Of a DNA stretch of 64,000 nucleotides, positions 34,492-45,537 are shown in pieces. The notes under the pieces are model-generated. The model saw only the letters and a list, made by a program, of their open reading frames with translations. It did not search any database and had not been told where the DNA came from. Both the position numbers and the translations under genes were made by a program. Each line of letters begins with the position of its first letter. The stretch's first letter is position 1. This DNA is from Siphonodentalium dalli. Lineage: Eukaryota > Mollusca > Scaphopoda > Gadilida > Siphonodentaliidae. Where the stretch lies: contig CP136066.1 of assembly GCA_032622095.1 (NCBI GenBank), forward strand, positions 200,592,978 to 200,656,977. The letters are read 5' to 3'.

Positions 34492-35344
34492 TCTACTATA
34501 TATAATTTGAGAACTACATATATATATAAATATATATATGTGTGTATATTTGTCCTTTATAGACTCGAAAACGGCTGCACCGATCGAGACCAAACTTCCC
34601 ATATAAGGGTAAAAAACCACGGGAATGATCGTCGCGGCGTTTTGGAGAAACTCCGAGCACCCGTTCTTCACTCCAAGTCACAAAAAACGGCACTGTGGGG
34701 TTAATCGCGTTGATAGTTAAAGAGCGTTCGTATCCGCAGTGTTGTTGATAAAGAGCGTACATGTATGTGTGTAATGTGATTCTAATGTCTGGGACCGGGC
34801 ATGAGCGTGACTGTTTCCAGACACGAACGTGTTGTGTGATTCTTACGTACTTATGGCTTCCTATGAACGGGGGAGATTTTCATCGGGTCACTTTTTTCGC
34901 CCGATGTGATCTTCACCTCGCCCGAGGTGATCTTCACCTTGAAACGGGTACCCACAAATGATATATATGTGTGTATCGTTTATAGACTCAAACTGATTGA
35001 GCTCAAACTTGCTACCTACGGGAAGTTTCATGGATGGGTTAAATTGTGACCCCACCTGACCTTGAAAATGATCAATTCAAGGTCAAATCGGGTAAAACTG
35101 GCGGATTTCGACGAAATTTTACACCCAGGTGCATCATATGTGTCTCGGAAGCTGTTGCATTTGCTTTTTCCAACAAAGCCATGAGACGAACCACGCCAGT
35201 GGCAGGCTAACCTGCTAAAAAGGCACAATTAACTCATTAAATATCAAAAAATTAAATTAAAACATTTATTAAAAAAATTAATTAAAAAAATTTAAAATTG
35301 TCATGTTTCTGACGATTGCCGCCAGTGGCGGGCTAACCTGCTAG
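34492..35344 (+). mobile_element. Helitron-like unit (GCCGCCAGTGGCGGGC family)
   Basis: TCTACTATATATAATTTGAG start, (TA)n run, CACAAAAAACGGCACTG block, two AAAGAGCGT motifs and a short TGACCTTGA stretch. An internal CCAGTGGCAGGCTAACCTGCTA near 35197 looks like an old end. The final end is GCCGCCAGTGGCGGGC-TAACCTG-CTAG. Confidence 0.7.
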
Positions 35345-36199
35345 TCTACTATATATTTTGAGACTTCCGTATATATATGTGTGTGTGTGTGTATATTTGT
35401 CCTCGAAAACGGCTGGACCGATGAGCTCAAACTTCCCAGATAAGGGTAAAATCTCACGGGAAATGTCATGGGTCATTCGCGAGCCCGTGCGACGACTCCT
35501 TCACTCCTTATCCACTCTCCAGTCACCGTCATTGGCAGGGAGTTCTTAATTGCGTTATACAATAACGCTCTTTATATTTTCCATATTTGGGTTGGTTAAC
35601 CGAATAACGCTTTGTATTGCCTTCAGCGTTTGTATATGACGCGTCGCTATAAAAGAGCGTTTGTTTACAATCAACGCAACGCGTCTACGAATCTTCCCAA
35701 GGCTGGCGAAGCGTTTGTTTACAATCAACGCAACGCTTCTATATGAATCTTCCCAAGGCTGGCACAATTTTCTTTCCGACATCGTCAGTTGTGTCACTGT
35801 GGGGCCTTCTACAATTATGTCTCCACTCCCCAGTTATGCCACAGGGTGTGGACTATGGGGAGAGATTTATTGGAATACTTTTGAGTTCATTTCATCGACC
35901 GTCTTATGTTTCCGTTTTCGAAGCATTGCGTAAATAACGTACTTACCGTATGTCCATTCGTCCGAGATGGTTTCTGATTGATAACTTGATCACGGGACGG
36001 GTACCATTATTTCTCTTGATTAAAAAGGCAGAATTAACTCATTGAAAAACAAAACATTAAAAATTAAAAAATTAAACTAAAAATTAAATGAAAACAAATA
36101 ATTAAAAAAAATTATTAATGGCAGAATTAACTCATTGAAAAACAAAAAATTAAAGTCATGATTCTGGCGATTGCCGCCAGTGGCGGGATAACCTGCTAG
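35345..36199 (+). mobile_element. Helitron-like unit (GCCGCCAGTGGCGGG family)
   Basis: TCTACTATATATTTTGAGAC to CTAG at 36196-36199. Contains a ~60-base tandem duplication (GCGTTTGTTTACAATCAACG at 35657 and 35710) and several AACGCTCTTT/AAAGAGCGTT motifs. Poly-A/T-rich AATTAAAAA stretches precede the end. Confidence 0.7.
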
Positions 36200-36360
36200 T
36201 CTACTATATATTTTGAGATTTCCGTATATAAATATATATGTGTGTGTGTGTATATACTTTATAGTATATACGCCCTTTTTAAATGGACGTATTATGATAT
36301 TGGTATGTCTGTCCGTCTGTCCGTATATATATATATAAAGGGCGTATATACAGGTATAAA
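36200..36360. mobile_element. Truncated unit start and TATACGCCC inverted repeat
   Basis: TCTACTATATATTTTGAGAT starts another unit that breaks off within ~60 bases. Then GTATATACGCCCTTTTTAAA and AAAGGGCGTATATAC form an inverted pair around a GTCTGTCCGTCTGTCC run. Confidence 0.55.
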
Positions 36361-38284
36361 AAGGAAACCTCTCGCTTTTGACTGAATACGAGACAATATT
36401 ATATAACTTACTATAATATGGGGGACATTTCGAATGAATTGCGATGAAGCTCTATTCCAGATGCACAATCCACTATAACACATTCAGCTGAACATCAATC
36501 TGTGAGCATGTTAATCCTCTCGGTAGATGCTGTTCATAAAGAGGAACAACCCACAGCGAGCATTTTCCTCGAACGACGATCAACAACCTATGCATAGTTT
36601 ATCCTGAATGTTATAGCACACACTTTGCCTGAACATCTGCTGGGCACAATTCTTCAGTATTTGAATTTGTCAATAGGCCCATGCGCATATCAAATATAAG
36701 CCATTTCAAATGTAAAATTAACGCCACCGAAGTATACTGTTGGGCAATTTTTAGAAATCCGTGGACCTATGGTAATTTTATAAATAAATAATTGTTTTTT
36801 TCCGGTTATTTTGGGACACGGTAAAATTGTACTGCGACCCCGAGTCCGGTAAAAGCTGTATTTGGAATGTCCAAGTTTGTGAAAGTTCTATTGACTATGC
36901 CGATGATTTGAGAAGCTTTATTGTATTCGGATATTGTAGAAAGGTTAATCTGGCCGTGTCAATTGAGCTTTAGCGATGGGATATTTCACAGGACAACATA
37001 TTTCGGGTTTTCGTGCGGTGTGTATTCGCTGGATGTCTTAGAGTTGCACTATGTAACTATTATGACCGCGTTAATTGCGTTCGATGTTTAGGTATGAACA
37101 ATGGCTGGGCCATGCACACTTGAAGATTTTATGGCGAGAACCCAATTTTTATCCGCATTTAGAAGCTTTCTGGTTTGATGAATGAAAAACCTGCAGTAAT
37201 AAGCCGTAGTTTTTTTTTTATAATTTGAAGGATTGGTTTTAACGGAATTCTGAGGAGGTGCATTCAAGTAACCAATATATTTTATATTATAATTTATATT
37301 TATGGCTAATAATATGATCTTGGTGGCGTTACCATCTCTGACTGGTTTGCTTGTTTGTGAGTGGGACAGTCAGTCCAGTAACCAAGTGGAAACACATCTT
37401 TCTTAAAATCCCAAATTGTGATAGCACGCACGTTGTGACTAAAATTCGCCGTCATACTTCAATATGGATCTACTCAAAATATGCTTGGAATTTCTCTTTT
37501 TTTAATTGGTACATGTCATTAATGTTAGACACAATTTAATAATATTTAATGAGGAGGAATCGATAAAATATCTGTTTTCACATACCAGGAATTTCTGCCA
37601 AATGTAACTGTTCTACGAGCGAAGTTTTAATATCCACGATGTCCTATCTAGAGGATATTCAAAGTAATTTAATTTTGATTGATTCCAGAAATTTCAGAAT
37701 AATTTTCATTTAGAAAGACAACCACCTTTATCTAATTGTCTTTAGCATACACGCTTGTTCCTAGAAGTACAGTGTCATTGCTGTTCTATATTTACAATTC
37801 CGTATGAAACGCACGTTCAATACCCATCTCGTTGACGTCTCACGAAACCGGGACTATAAAATAAATGCATCATCAAACATGACAAAACAATCCCTGTATG
37901 GCCTAAATAAACATTATAGGCTTGTCTTTTAGTGTTCGAATTATAGGACGGGTGCAGCCATAACACAGAAGAAAACACGGGTTACTGGGTTTGTTGATAC
38001 GGTACATGTGCCACTGCGGAAGGAGTGAACTCGCGGATATACATGTACCTCTCGTCTATGATATCCTTCTGTTTATAAATATGATCGATTTCACGTCGTG
38101 TCTGTTGGTCTGTAAAACTTTGTGCTGAGATAAGTTCGTGGCTTTATGTCCAATACATTGAAGTTTTTACGGCAAGTTTTTACGGCAAGTTAAAATATCT
38201 CGTTACCGGAACTGGGAATAACGGCAATCCAACTGGCGATCCATTCCGAATAATTGGAGAACACTTTAGATTTCAAGATTTGTA
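36361..38284. other. Spacer, no gene supported
   Basis: A small TTTTTACGGCAAG duplication lies near 38165. Frames such as 37351-37539 have no domain. Confidence 0.4.
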
Positions 38285-38325
38285 TCGGGATTTCGACGAT
38301 ATTTGATACATAGGGTTATATGTGT
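38285..38325 (+). repeat. Isolated fragment of the TGACCTTGACCTT Helitron-like family
   Basis: GGGATTTCGACGATATTTGA and TACATAGGGTTA match the body text at 33225 and 33707 but stand alone, without any unit end. Confidence 0.6.
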
Positions 38326-38590
38326 GAATAATTCTCGGCAAGGCAGAGAGAGGAAGTCTAAATGAAAATAAAGAATTAATTGTACGATAAGCTGAAGGCT
38401 TTCTGGATAACTTGAGCATGCAGGCCCTTGTTTCTAGTACCTGCTAATAACAATAACATGAACTCACTATGTCTCATTTGATTTTCAAAACTTGCTTCCA
38501 AAATTTCAACTTTCTGTGACTGTCACTCACTCACTGTAACTCAACATTGTCAGCTGATTGTTCTTAGATTTCAAGTTAGAGAAAATTAAA

Positions 38591-39538
38591 TGGGGGAACG
38601 TGGACGTGGTCGCAAGCAGAATGCGCACACTTTTCACAACGACGAAGATTGTAATACTACTAATAGCAAAATGAACAGTACTATCAACAATGAACAGTAC
38701 TATCAACAATGAACAGTACTATCAACAATGAACAGTACTATCAACAATGAACAGTAATATCAACAATCCTGGCATTGGCAGTAATCATAAATTGAACGAT
38801 GAAAGTAACTCCTGTTTGAAGGATGAGTTGATAGAACTGAAGTCCATAATACAAAATATGTACGATGGTTTGGCTAAAACATCAAACACATTAGATGGCA
38901 TTTTCCCATAGGTCCAGTTTCTCGAAGGTCGACTTTATCAACGTGATGAAACAACTGCAAATATGAGAGATCGCATTGATGAACTGGAAAGTTATACGAG
39001 GAAAAAGAATGTTATAGTGACTGGATTCTTACATAGTAAAACTTATGATAACAAAACTTATGCACAGGCACGACAGGATACCGGTAGTCCGCAATCTGCA
39101 AATCAATCTGAAAATGTTAAGGATAAATGTGGAGACAGAAGTGATGCAGAACAGGCAGAAGCGAAAGAGATTCACGAAGATGATGGCATAGGTGAACTAC
39201 GCAATGAGGGACAACTTCATCAATTTTGCTGATACAGAACTTGGCAAAATCGACAAATACGAAATTACAGCTACACACGACATTGCAAAGAGGAGGGACA
39301 GTCAAATACCAGTCATAATCCAATTTTCCAATTCTATGTTGAAAACAAGAGTTCTAAAAAAGAAACCGGAGATTACGAGATAAGATCAGTGTATTTAAAT
39401 CAACAACTTGCAGCCAAAAATGCACAAATTCATAGAGAAGCTCGTAAAATGAAATCAGCAAACAGAATAGCAGGTACATGGACCAGGGACGGGAAAGCAT
39501 ACAGTGTCCTCTCTCTTGATGCCTTGTATGAAATGTAA
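38591..39538 (+). pseudogene. LINE ORF1 (coiled coil plus L1-type RNA-binding fold)
   Basis: Starts MGERGRGRKQ. Near 38670-38760 a 20-base word (ACAGTACTATCAACAATGA) is repeated about five times; since 20 is not a multiple of three, this breaks the frame. After it a heptad-like stretch (LKDELIELKSIIQNM), one stop near 38910, then a second helix and RDRIDELESYTRKKNVIVTG, the typical entry to the L1-type RRM. A second frame change near 39190 leads to the C-terminal part (about 39192-39535) ending ...LDALYEM. It would bind element RNA. Confidence 0.75.
38671..38766 (+). repeat. 20-bp minisatellite inside LINE ORF1
   Basis: About five copies of AACAGTACTATCAACAATG(A). The last copy has AATATC instead of ACTATC. 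Confidence 0.9.
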
Positions 39539-40646
39539 TGAGGAAAAAATTCAACCAAGATTATTTATGCAGAATTTTTTTCAGCTCGCTGTCAGGAGAA
39601 ATAGTACAATGTTATGAATGTATACGTAGTAACTGGGCGCACATAAATTGTGGGAATTTAAATTTCGAAGAATCTATTCTTCAAATGAAAAATGGTTTCG
39701 TAATTGTGTATAAATCGAGAAATTCCATTTGCAGCCATAAATTATGAAGAACTCGAATTTCCACCTTTTTCAGTATTTTCATCATCTGAAATGTTGAATA
39801 AATTTGCTAAAATTAAGGATATTTGTTTGGATTTAAATTTCAAGGAATTTTCTTTTTCTGAACAAAATTCTGACAATGAAGAACTTGAGAATAATTATTT
39901 CGAGCAAAAGTCTAACATGTATCATTATTACACAGAAGATGAACTATATGTCAAATTAGATGTCAGAAAACTGAGCTCATGTTTTAATATGATACATTTC
40001 AATTGTAGAAGTTTGTCGGCAAATTATGAAAAGCTGAAAATGTTTTTACAGACTTCGTCGGCTACTTTTTCGGTCATAGCTGTAACAGAAACGAGGTTGG
40101 AGACAAATTATAGGAATAAGTTCCCATTACCCAATTTTGTTTCTTACTTTTGTTCCAGAGATTCAAAAACTGGGGGTGGTGGAGTAGGACTCTATTCATA
40201 ACTCTATCAGATATCGAATGCTTGATACCATTACATGTGCAAAAGTGGATACTTCTGAATCCGTATTTGTTGAATTTGAAACGGGGAATAAGAAAGTGGT
40301 CATTGGGTGTTATTATAGGGCTCATAGTGGAAATATTGTTCGCTTTACAAATCATATGAATGATCTTTTAAATAGTATAAAACACAGAAATATGTACATA
40401 ATGGGTGCATTCAACATCAATCTAATTAATCATGAAAATCACCTGCTGACAAGAAATTTTCTTGACACTATGTTTAGTTTTTGGCTTATTCCTCTGATAC
40501 TCAGACCTACAAGAATAACATGTGACAGTGCATCTCTTATTGACAATATCTTCACAAATGAAATGGAACTAAACGTAAACAGTGGTTTTATTATAAATGA
40601 TCTGAGTGATCTCCTCCCTGTATTTGCCTCATGTGACTCATATTAG
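39538..40646 (+). pseudogene. LINE ORF2 start: PHD-like finger and APE endonuclease
   Basis: The ORF1 stop and the ORF2 start overlap as TAATG (39536-39540). ORF2 opens with QDYLCRIF...VQCYECIRSNWAHINC, a PHD-type finger with one cysteine lost. After a frame change the endonuclease begins at FNMIHFNCRSLSANYEKL and continues with AVTETRLE (catalytic Glu kept). A second frame change follows GGGGVGLYS (about 40200). Then the expected GDFN block reads MGAFNINL, with Asp replaced by Ala, and the final SDHLP block reads SDLLPVF, with His lost. The endonuclease would therefore be inactive even without the frameshifts. Confidence 0.8.
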
Positions 40647-41040
40647 ATGACGGAAAAACATAGAAAACATTCTCAGATTATCATTAAGACGCGAGAATTA
40701 TCAGATGAGAATGTGACTCGTTTCCCCAGTAAACTTCTAATGGAACCATGGGAAAAGGTGTTTGGGAAACATGATATAAACGCTGCATTTGAAGAATTTA
40801 ATAACAAAGTGATTGTTCATTACAATGATTCATGTCTATTGAAGGAAGTCGTATTAAAACAACAAATACATTTTCTAAACCTTGGTTGAGACAATCTAGC
40901 TCTTGTCAATGCCTGCAGGAAGAAATATTTGCTGTACAAGAACTTCTTGAAAAATAGAAATGAAGCATGAAAAGATAGAAATCTTATAGAAAAAATTAAC
41001 TTCAATTATTAGGTTTGAAAATAAAAAATATTATTCTGAT

Positions 41041-42198
41041 ATGTTACAAGAGAATAAAACAAATATAAAGCAAACTTGGGAAGTTCTAAATGAACTTTTA
41101 TCACGAAAGCAAAAGTCTATTTGTCCAAACGAAATGAACATTGATGGAAAATTAACTGCGGATGACCAACTTATAGCAAATGGTTTTAATAATTATTTCA
41201 CTTCTGTTGGCAAACATTTGGCCAAGGATATACCACATTGTAGCTGGAAAATATCTAGTCATATTATTGATCATTCTAGTGATATGATGCACCTTTCGCC
41301 AGTTACAGAGGATGAAATCGTAATTGTTTTTATAAAATTTCAAAATAAAACATCTGAGGACTGTTATGGAATGAATATGACCCTTTAAAAAAAATTATAC
41401 ATTTTATAGCTTATCCGTTAGCCAGCATCTTCAATAAATCTTTTGAGTATGGTGTCTTTCCTGATGCCATGAAAATTTTCAAAGTGATCAAGATATTTAA
41501 CGCTGGGAACACTGAAACATTGAATAATTATCGTCCGATATCTATTCTGTCTCCGCTATCTAAAATTCTTGAAAAACTTTTCAACAATCGCCTTGTTGAG
41601 CATTTTGAGAAATATAATATTTCGACTGAATCACAGTATGGTTTTAAAAACAAGAAATCAACATCACATGCTTTAACTTATCTCATTTGAAAAATCACAA
41701 ATTGTTTGGATGAAAAACAGTATTTAGTTGGTGTATTCATTGACCTCAAAAAATCATTTGACACAATTGATCATGAAATTTTACTCAAAAAGGCAGAGCA
41801 ATATGGTATAAATGGAACTGTTCTCGGTTGGCTGAAAAGTTACTTAACAAATAAGATACAGTTTGTCAAATTCAGAACATCTATTTCTGACAGATCATAT
41901 ATATCATGTGGTGTTCCTCAAGTTTACATTTTGGGGCCCACTTTATTTATTTTGTACATAAATTACTTGCCAAATGTAATTCCAAGCACTAACGTGATTA
42001 TGCATGCTGATGACACAAATATTTTCTTACGGGACAAAATTATCAGACATTGTTAAGAATTTGAATAGTGAGTTATGCAATCTTAATGAATGGATCAACC
42101 TCAACAAAGTGTCTCTGACCATTTTGAAAACTAACTATATGATATTAAGTGATAAGAAATCTGTGGATTTAGGGGGCACAAAACTTTTGTTAAATTGA
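41041..42198 (+). pseudogene. LINE ORF2 reverse transcriptase
   Basis: Blocks in order: NGFNNYFTSVG, a broken stretch near 41390, NYRPISILSPLSKILEKLFNNRL, ESQYGFKNKKSTSHAL, a stop near 41690, FIDLKKSFDTIDHEIL (first catalytic Asp present), SYISCGVPQVYILGPTLFIL (the usual Gly after PQ is Val), then HADDTNIF (catalytic DD kept) and a frame change near 42045. It would copy element RNA primed at a nicked target. Stops and substitutions show decay after insertion. Confidence 0.85.
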
Positions 42199-42280
42199 AG
42201 AGATAGATCAGGTATCACAAACTAAATTTCTCGGGGTTTGGATCGACGATAAGGTAAATTGGAAATATCATACAAAATTC

Positions 42281-42823
42281 GTGAAATCTAAAGTTGCTAG
42301 ACAATTAGGAATCATCAGCCACGAGAAGCATGTCCTAAATAGCCCAGCTCTACTAAGTATATATCAAAGTCTATTTGTACCGTGTATGACCTACTGTTCG
42401 GAAGTTTGGGGCAACACCTATCACACAACTCTGGAGGCTATATTTTTACTCCAGAAGAGAGCCGTGATAATTATTGATAGAGACAGATTAGCACATACTA
42501 AACCTATTTTTGAAAAATATCAGCTTCTTAACATATTTGATCTTATTAAAATGAATAAAATCTTGATTGTATTCAAGGCAAAAAATAGTTGTCTGCCAGG
42601 AAACAATTTAAATTACTTTGAAACAGTTGATAAAAGGCATCATTATTTCACACGACAAGTGATTAATTTAGCAGTGCAAGGTAGACGAACTTCTTTACGC
42701 GCGATGAGTCCAAGTTTAATGGCTGTAACGTTTTGGAATTCCCTCCCAGACGATCTTAAAAATTACACAGATATAGCAAAATTTAAAAAGCAATGCAATA
42801 AACATTTTCTGGAAGATAAATGA
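42281..42823 (+). pseudogene. LINE ORF2 C-terminal segment
   Basis: A continuous 180-residue frame: RQLGIISH...LSIYQSLFVPCMTYCSEVWGNTY, LLQKRAVIIIDRDR, HYFTRQ.INLAVQGRRTSLRAMSPS and FWNSLPDDLKNYTDIAKFKKQ are all standard C-terminal blocks of this LINE group. Its integrity is better than that of the rest of ORF2. Confidence 0.85.
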
Positions 42824-43406
42824 TAGTAAAATATATTTGATTTATTTTTCCCTAATTTGTTTTATAAAATATTGGGATGTTGCATTAATACCAGATATAT
42901 CGCCGAATGGACGAGTCAAACGGAATAATAATGGTATATTCATTTCATGTGTGTAAAATGAATATATGAGATGATAGGGATTTATAAATTGTGAAATAAT
43001 GTAACAGTACACGTATTGTTATACTTATAATACATTTGTTCTGGTTAATAACTATCTCAGAATTTCTTGTTTCTTTCCTTTTTTTAAATTTTGTTTTCTT
43101 CTATTTTTTCTTTCTTTCATGATTTCAAGTAGTCATAAAGTAAAACATATCAATACTGTGATAGACATTTATATTATTGATCTATATAATACGTTGAGAG
43201 ATATCTCTCTAATAAGTACTTGTACTTCGGTTATCTCTTCAACACAACACCAGTGGATAAATTCAATGAAATCACAGTTTTACTAACGGTATAACTCCTA
43301 GATATCATTGTACTACACAATTCAAAACTTAAAAAAAACATTGGATTGATGTGTATTTATATGTTGATTTTCTTACTGTATATTGTCATTTACATGTGTT
43401 CAATGA

Positions 43407-43436
43407 AAATCTGAATCTGAATCTGAATCTGAATCG
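43407..43436 (+). repeat. (GAATCT)n LINE tail
   Basis: About four GAATCT units close the 3' region. Tandem hexamers at the 3' end are typical for this LINE group and mark the element boundary. Confidence 0.8.
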
Positions 43437-44194
43437 ACCAAGCTGACCACAATATATAAACATAGTGACATATTTCTAGTTGATTGTTCCCTGCTTGAGT
43501 TGACCGAACTGCATGTTAATAAATTTGTTCATTGGTCTGAAATAGGTGTGGCTGTTTTATTCTTTTTTGTAATATATGGGTGAATGATGTTATACAATGT
43601 TATTAAAAGTTTACTCAACGTTTTTTTATAACATAAATGAAGCTCCTGTAATTGAGCCAGTAAGCTATATGGTGATTAGTTTGAAATACGAAATTGTTAG
43701 TTAGTCTACAAGCTCTTGTTGCACAAAGTGTGACAAAACATAAATACATATTTAATCCTCAAATGTATTCAAATTAATATAAATTGTTTTTGTCTTATTT
43801 AACTGTACATATTTTATATGTGTAATTCAGAGAAATTCTTTATCGAAATTGTCTTGCCGTTCTTGCATGGATTTATGCAACACGTGCGCTGGACCTTAAC
43901 CCTTTCTTCGCTAAATACTCATTGAGGAGTTGTTCCATTTTGACATGTTCAGATAGCAAATTCAACAAAGGGCGTTTGTTGGACTTGTATATTAATTCCT
44001 GCGCACCTGTGTTATATTTATTTTCCCTTATCTGTCGTTTGCTTGCATTATCTTTACATCTCTCCAGATGAATACTTTACAATTCCAGTGTATCCTTTTT
44101 ATAACTGGTGGACTACTCCATTTACTAAATAAAGGGTTAATGTAACTATACCAAGCCCGTCCAACCTGATGTACCTCAGTACACACAGTTCTCC
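43437..44194. other. Spacer, no feature recognised
   Basis: AT-rich. It would be 3' of the IgGFc-binding exon on the minus strand, but no clear next exon is seen. Confidence 0.4.
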
Positions 44195-45409
44195 TCATCG
44201 TAGGACAATCATGTAGCCATGATAATCGTCTGCTCCGAAGGCATAAACGGCATACCTGGCGTCTGGGTTGGAATTCTTGATGCAATGTTTGTCATACGAG
44301 ACTGCAATAGTTGCCGCTGCATAGTCGGACATTCCTATTGCATTCTTCCACGTGACTGTTCCGAGAGGGACGCCATCGATCGTAAAGCTTCCAGAGTATT
44401 CCTGCTTGGAGACAATGACGATATTGTGATCGTCGTTGGCCGGTGGCTTGTATAAATAATCTTTTGAGAATCTGGTTGTTGGTTTCAGGATCCCCATTGC
44501 TGGATCGCAAATACTCCCTGAATGGCATTCGCTGAACATTGACACTTGTATTGGTGCTGAAGCATGTATCGAGTGCACTTCGGGTGCCGGGAAAGTGTAT
44601 TCAATATACTCTTTCCTGGCGGTGATGGTGTAATTGGATGTTCCATCGACCAAAAGGACTGTTCCGTCTGCACTAGCTAAAACCCTGAAAAAATAATCCC
44701 CGTTGTTTTTAGGGGTTCCTATGGTTATAAAATCCGTACCCCAGGTATCCACGGGCATGAGTTGGTCAATCATATGATCATATTGTGCCGCTAACATATT
44801 TGTCTTCCTGCTTCCAGCGAAGACGCTGACCCTCTTTGAAGCTGTTATTTCTGTGCCGGTAAAATCGCACGATTTACAAAATAGCTGACAAGTTTCGTAC
44901 CGACCAAGCTGTATGTTGATGGTATCGCCAGCGCTGTATGTCGATCCGTCATAATCAAAACTGTTCTCCATAATCGTTGGCAGTTCTATAGTGACGTCAG
45001 TTTCAGCTTCCGTTCCCACGACTACCATTTCTGACATACGGTTCCACGTAGTCGCTATGTAGTGATCTCCCAGGTAGTCTAACGAAATCGCATCGCATGC
45101 GTCGTGTGAATACACTTCGTAGTTGTACAAGAACACTGCGACGTCATCAGATGCCTCAACATGGATTCCTCTATCAGTGGCGGCGTACATCAAGTTGGTA
45201 TCCATTACAAATGAGACCATATCGCCCGCATGCAGGTATGAGAAGATTCTGTTGAAAATTTGCACTGTACAGAGGTGTCGTCACCACAATATTGACGGCT
45301 GCATCTGCCAAATTTCCTATCATCATTGACAGAGTCGTTGGATGATCCTCGTTATTTTGGAGGAACCCGACGATGAATTCTTTACGAGGTTTCTCATCCC
45401 ATGGTATGT
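44195..45409 (-). CDS. IgGFc-binding-domain protein, exon with frameshift
   Basis: The 44195-45265 frame (356 residues) shows IgGFc_binding domain hallmarks: SKRVSVFAGSRKTN, QYDHMIDQLMPVDTWGTDFI, YFFRVLAS.DGT and IQVSMFSEC, then a ...YAFGADDYHGYMIVLR end before TGA (44195-44197). The domain's start is upstream in another frame: KEFIVGFLQNN, LSMMIG, VVTTPLYSANFQQ. The frames meet at about 45225-45235, so one base is gained or lost there. A good splice acceptor (TCTATTCGCAG) sits just before DIPWDEKPRKEF, making 45409 the likely exon start. Such domains occur in secreted mucus and adhesive proteins. Upstream exons are not visible. It may be a pseudogene, or the indel may be a sequence error. 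Confidence 0.85.
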
Positions 45410-45537
45410 CTGCGAATAGAAGATGATATAGATAAAACAGGCAGTCGCAGACGATGCTATCACCCACCGAATTGTGCAGTTGGGGAAATGCATTCTCAAT
45501 AATGTTTGCGTTCTCAGTATGTGCTAAACAAGGATTT

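Larger units (their letters stand above)
29598..36250 (+). mobile_element. End-to-end array of Helitron-like non-autonomous elements
   Basis: About ten units abut each other. A unit starts TCTA(T/C)TATATATTTTG(A)AGA, then has a CTGTCTGT or GTGTGTGT run, then CGA(C)CGATCGGGACGAAACTTGGTA or a relative, then a body of tandem repeats. It ends in a short GC-rich hairpin, 7 bases, and CTAG (or CTGG). The next unit follows directly. Hairpins change sequence while staying paired: GCCCGGACAACGTCGGGC, CCCGGACGAAGTCGGG, GACCGGACGAAGTCTGGTC, GCCGCCAGTGGCGGGC. A TC start and a hairpin followed by CTRR are Helitron hallmarks. No Rep/helicase gene is present. The A/T insertion-site rule cannot be tested at tandem joints. 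Confidence 0.75.
38591..43436 (+). mobile_element. CR1/jockey-type LINE, nearly full length, decayed
   Basis: An ORF1 with coiled-coil and RRM-like text, an ORF2 with a degenerate PHD-like finger, APE endonuclease, reverse transcriptase and C-terminal segment, an AT-rich 3' region and a (GAATCT)4 tail occur in the expected order over 4.85 kb. Several frameshifts and stops and lost catalytic residues show it cannot move itself. Assignment to the CR1/jockey group rests on the GVPQ..ILGP, FxDLKKSFDT(I)DH and C-terminal FVPCMTYCSEVWG type blocks and the microsatellite tail. The exact clade is not determined. Confidence 0.88.

Noticed and set aside
38591-42823. Host genes for a coiled-coil protein and a nuclease
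   Set aside because: Their order, the reverse-transcriptase blocks and the hexamer tail identify a LINE.
45123-45329. Plus-strand frames over the IgGFc-binding exon
   Set aside because: Shadows of the minus-strand coding sequence.
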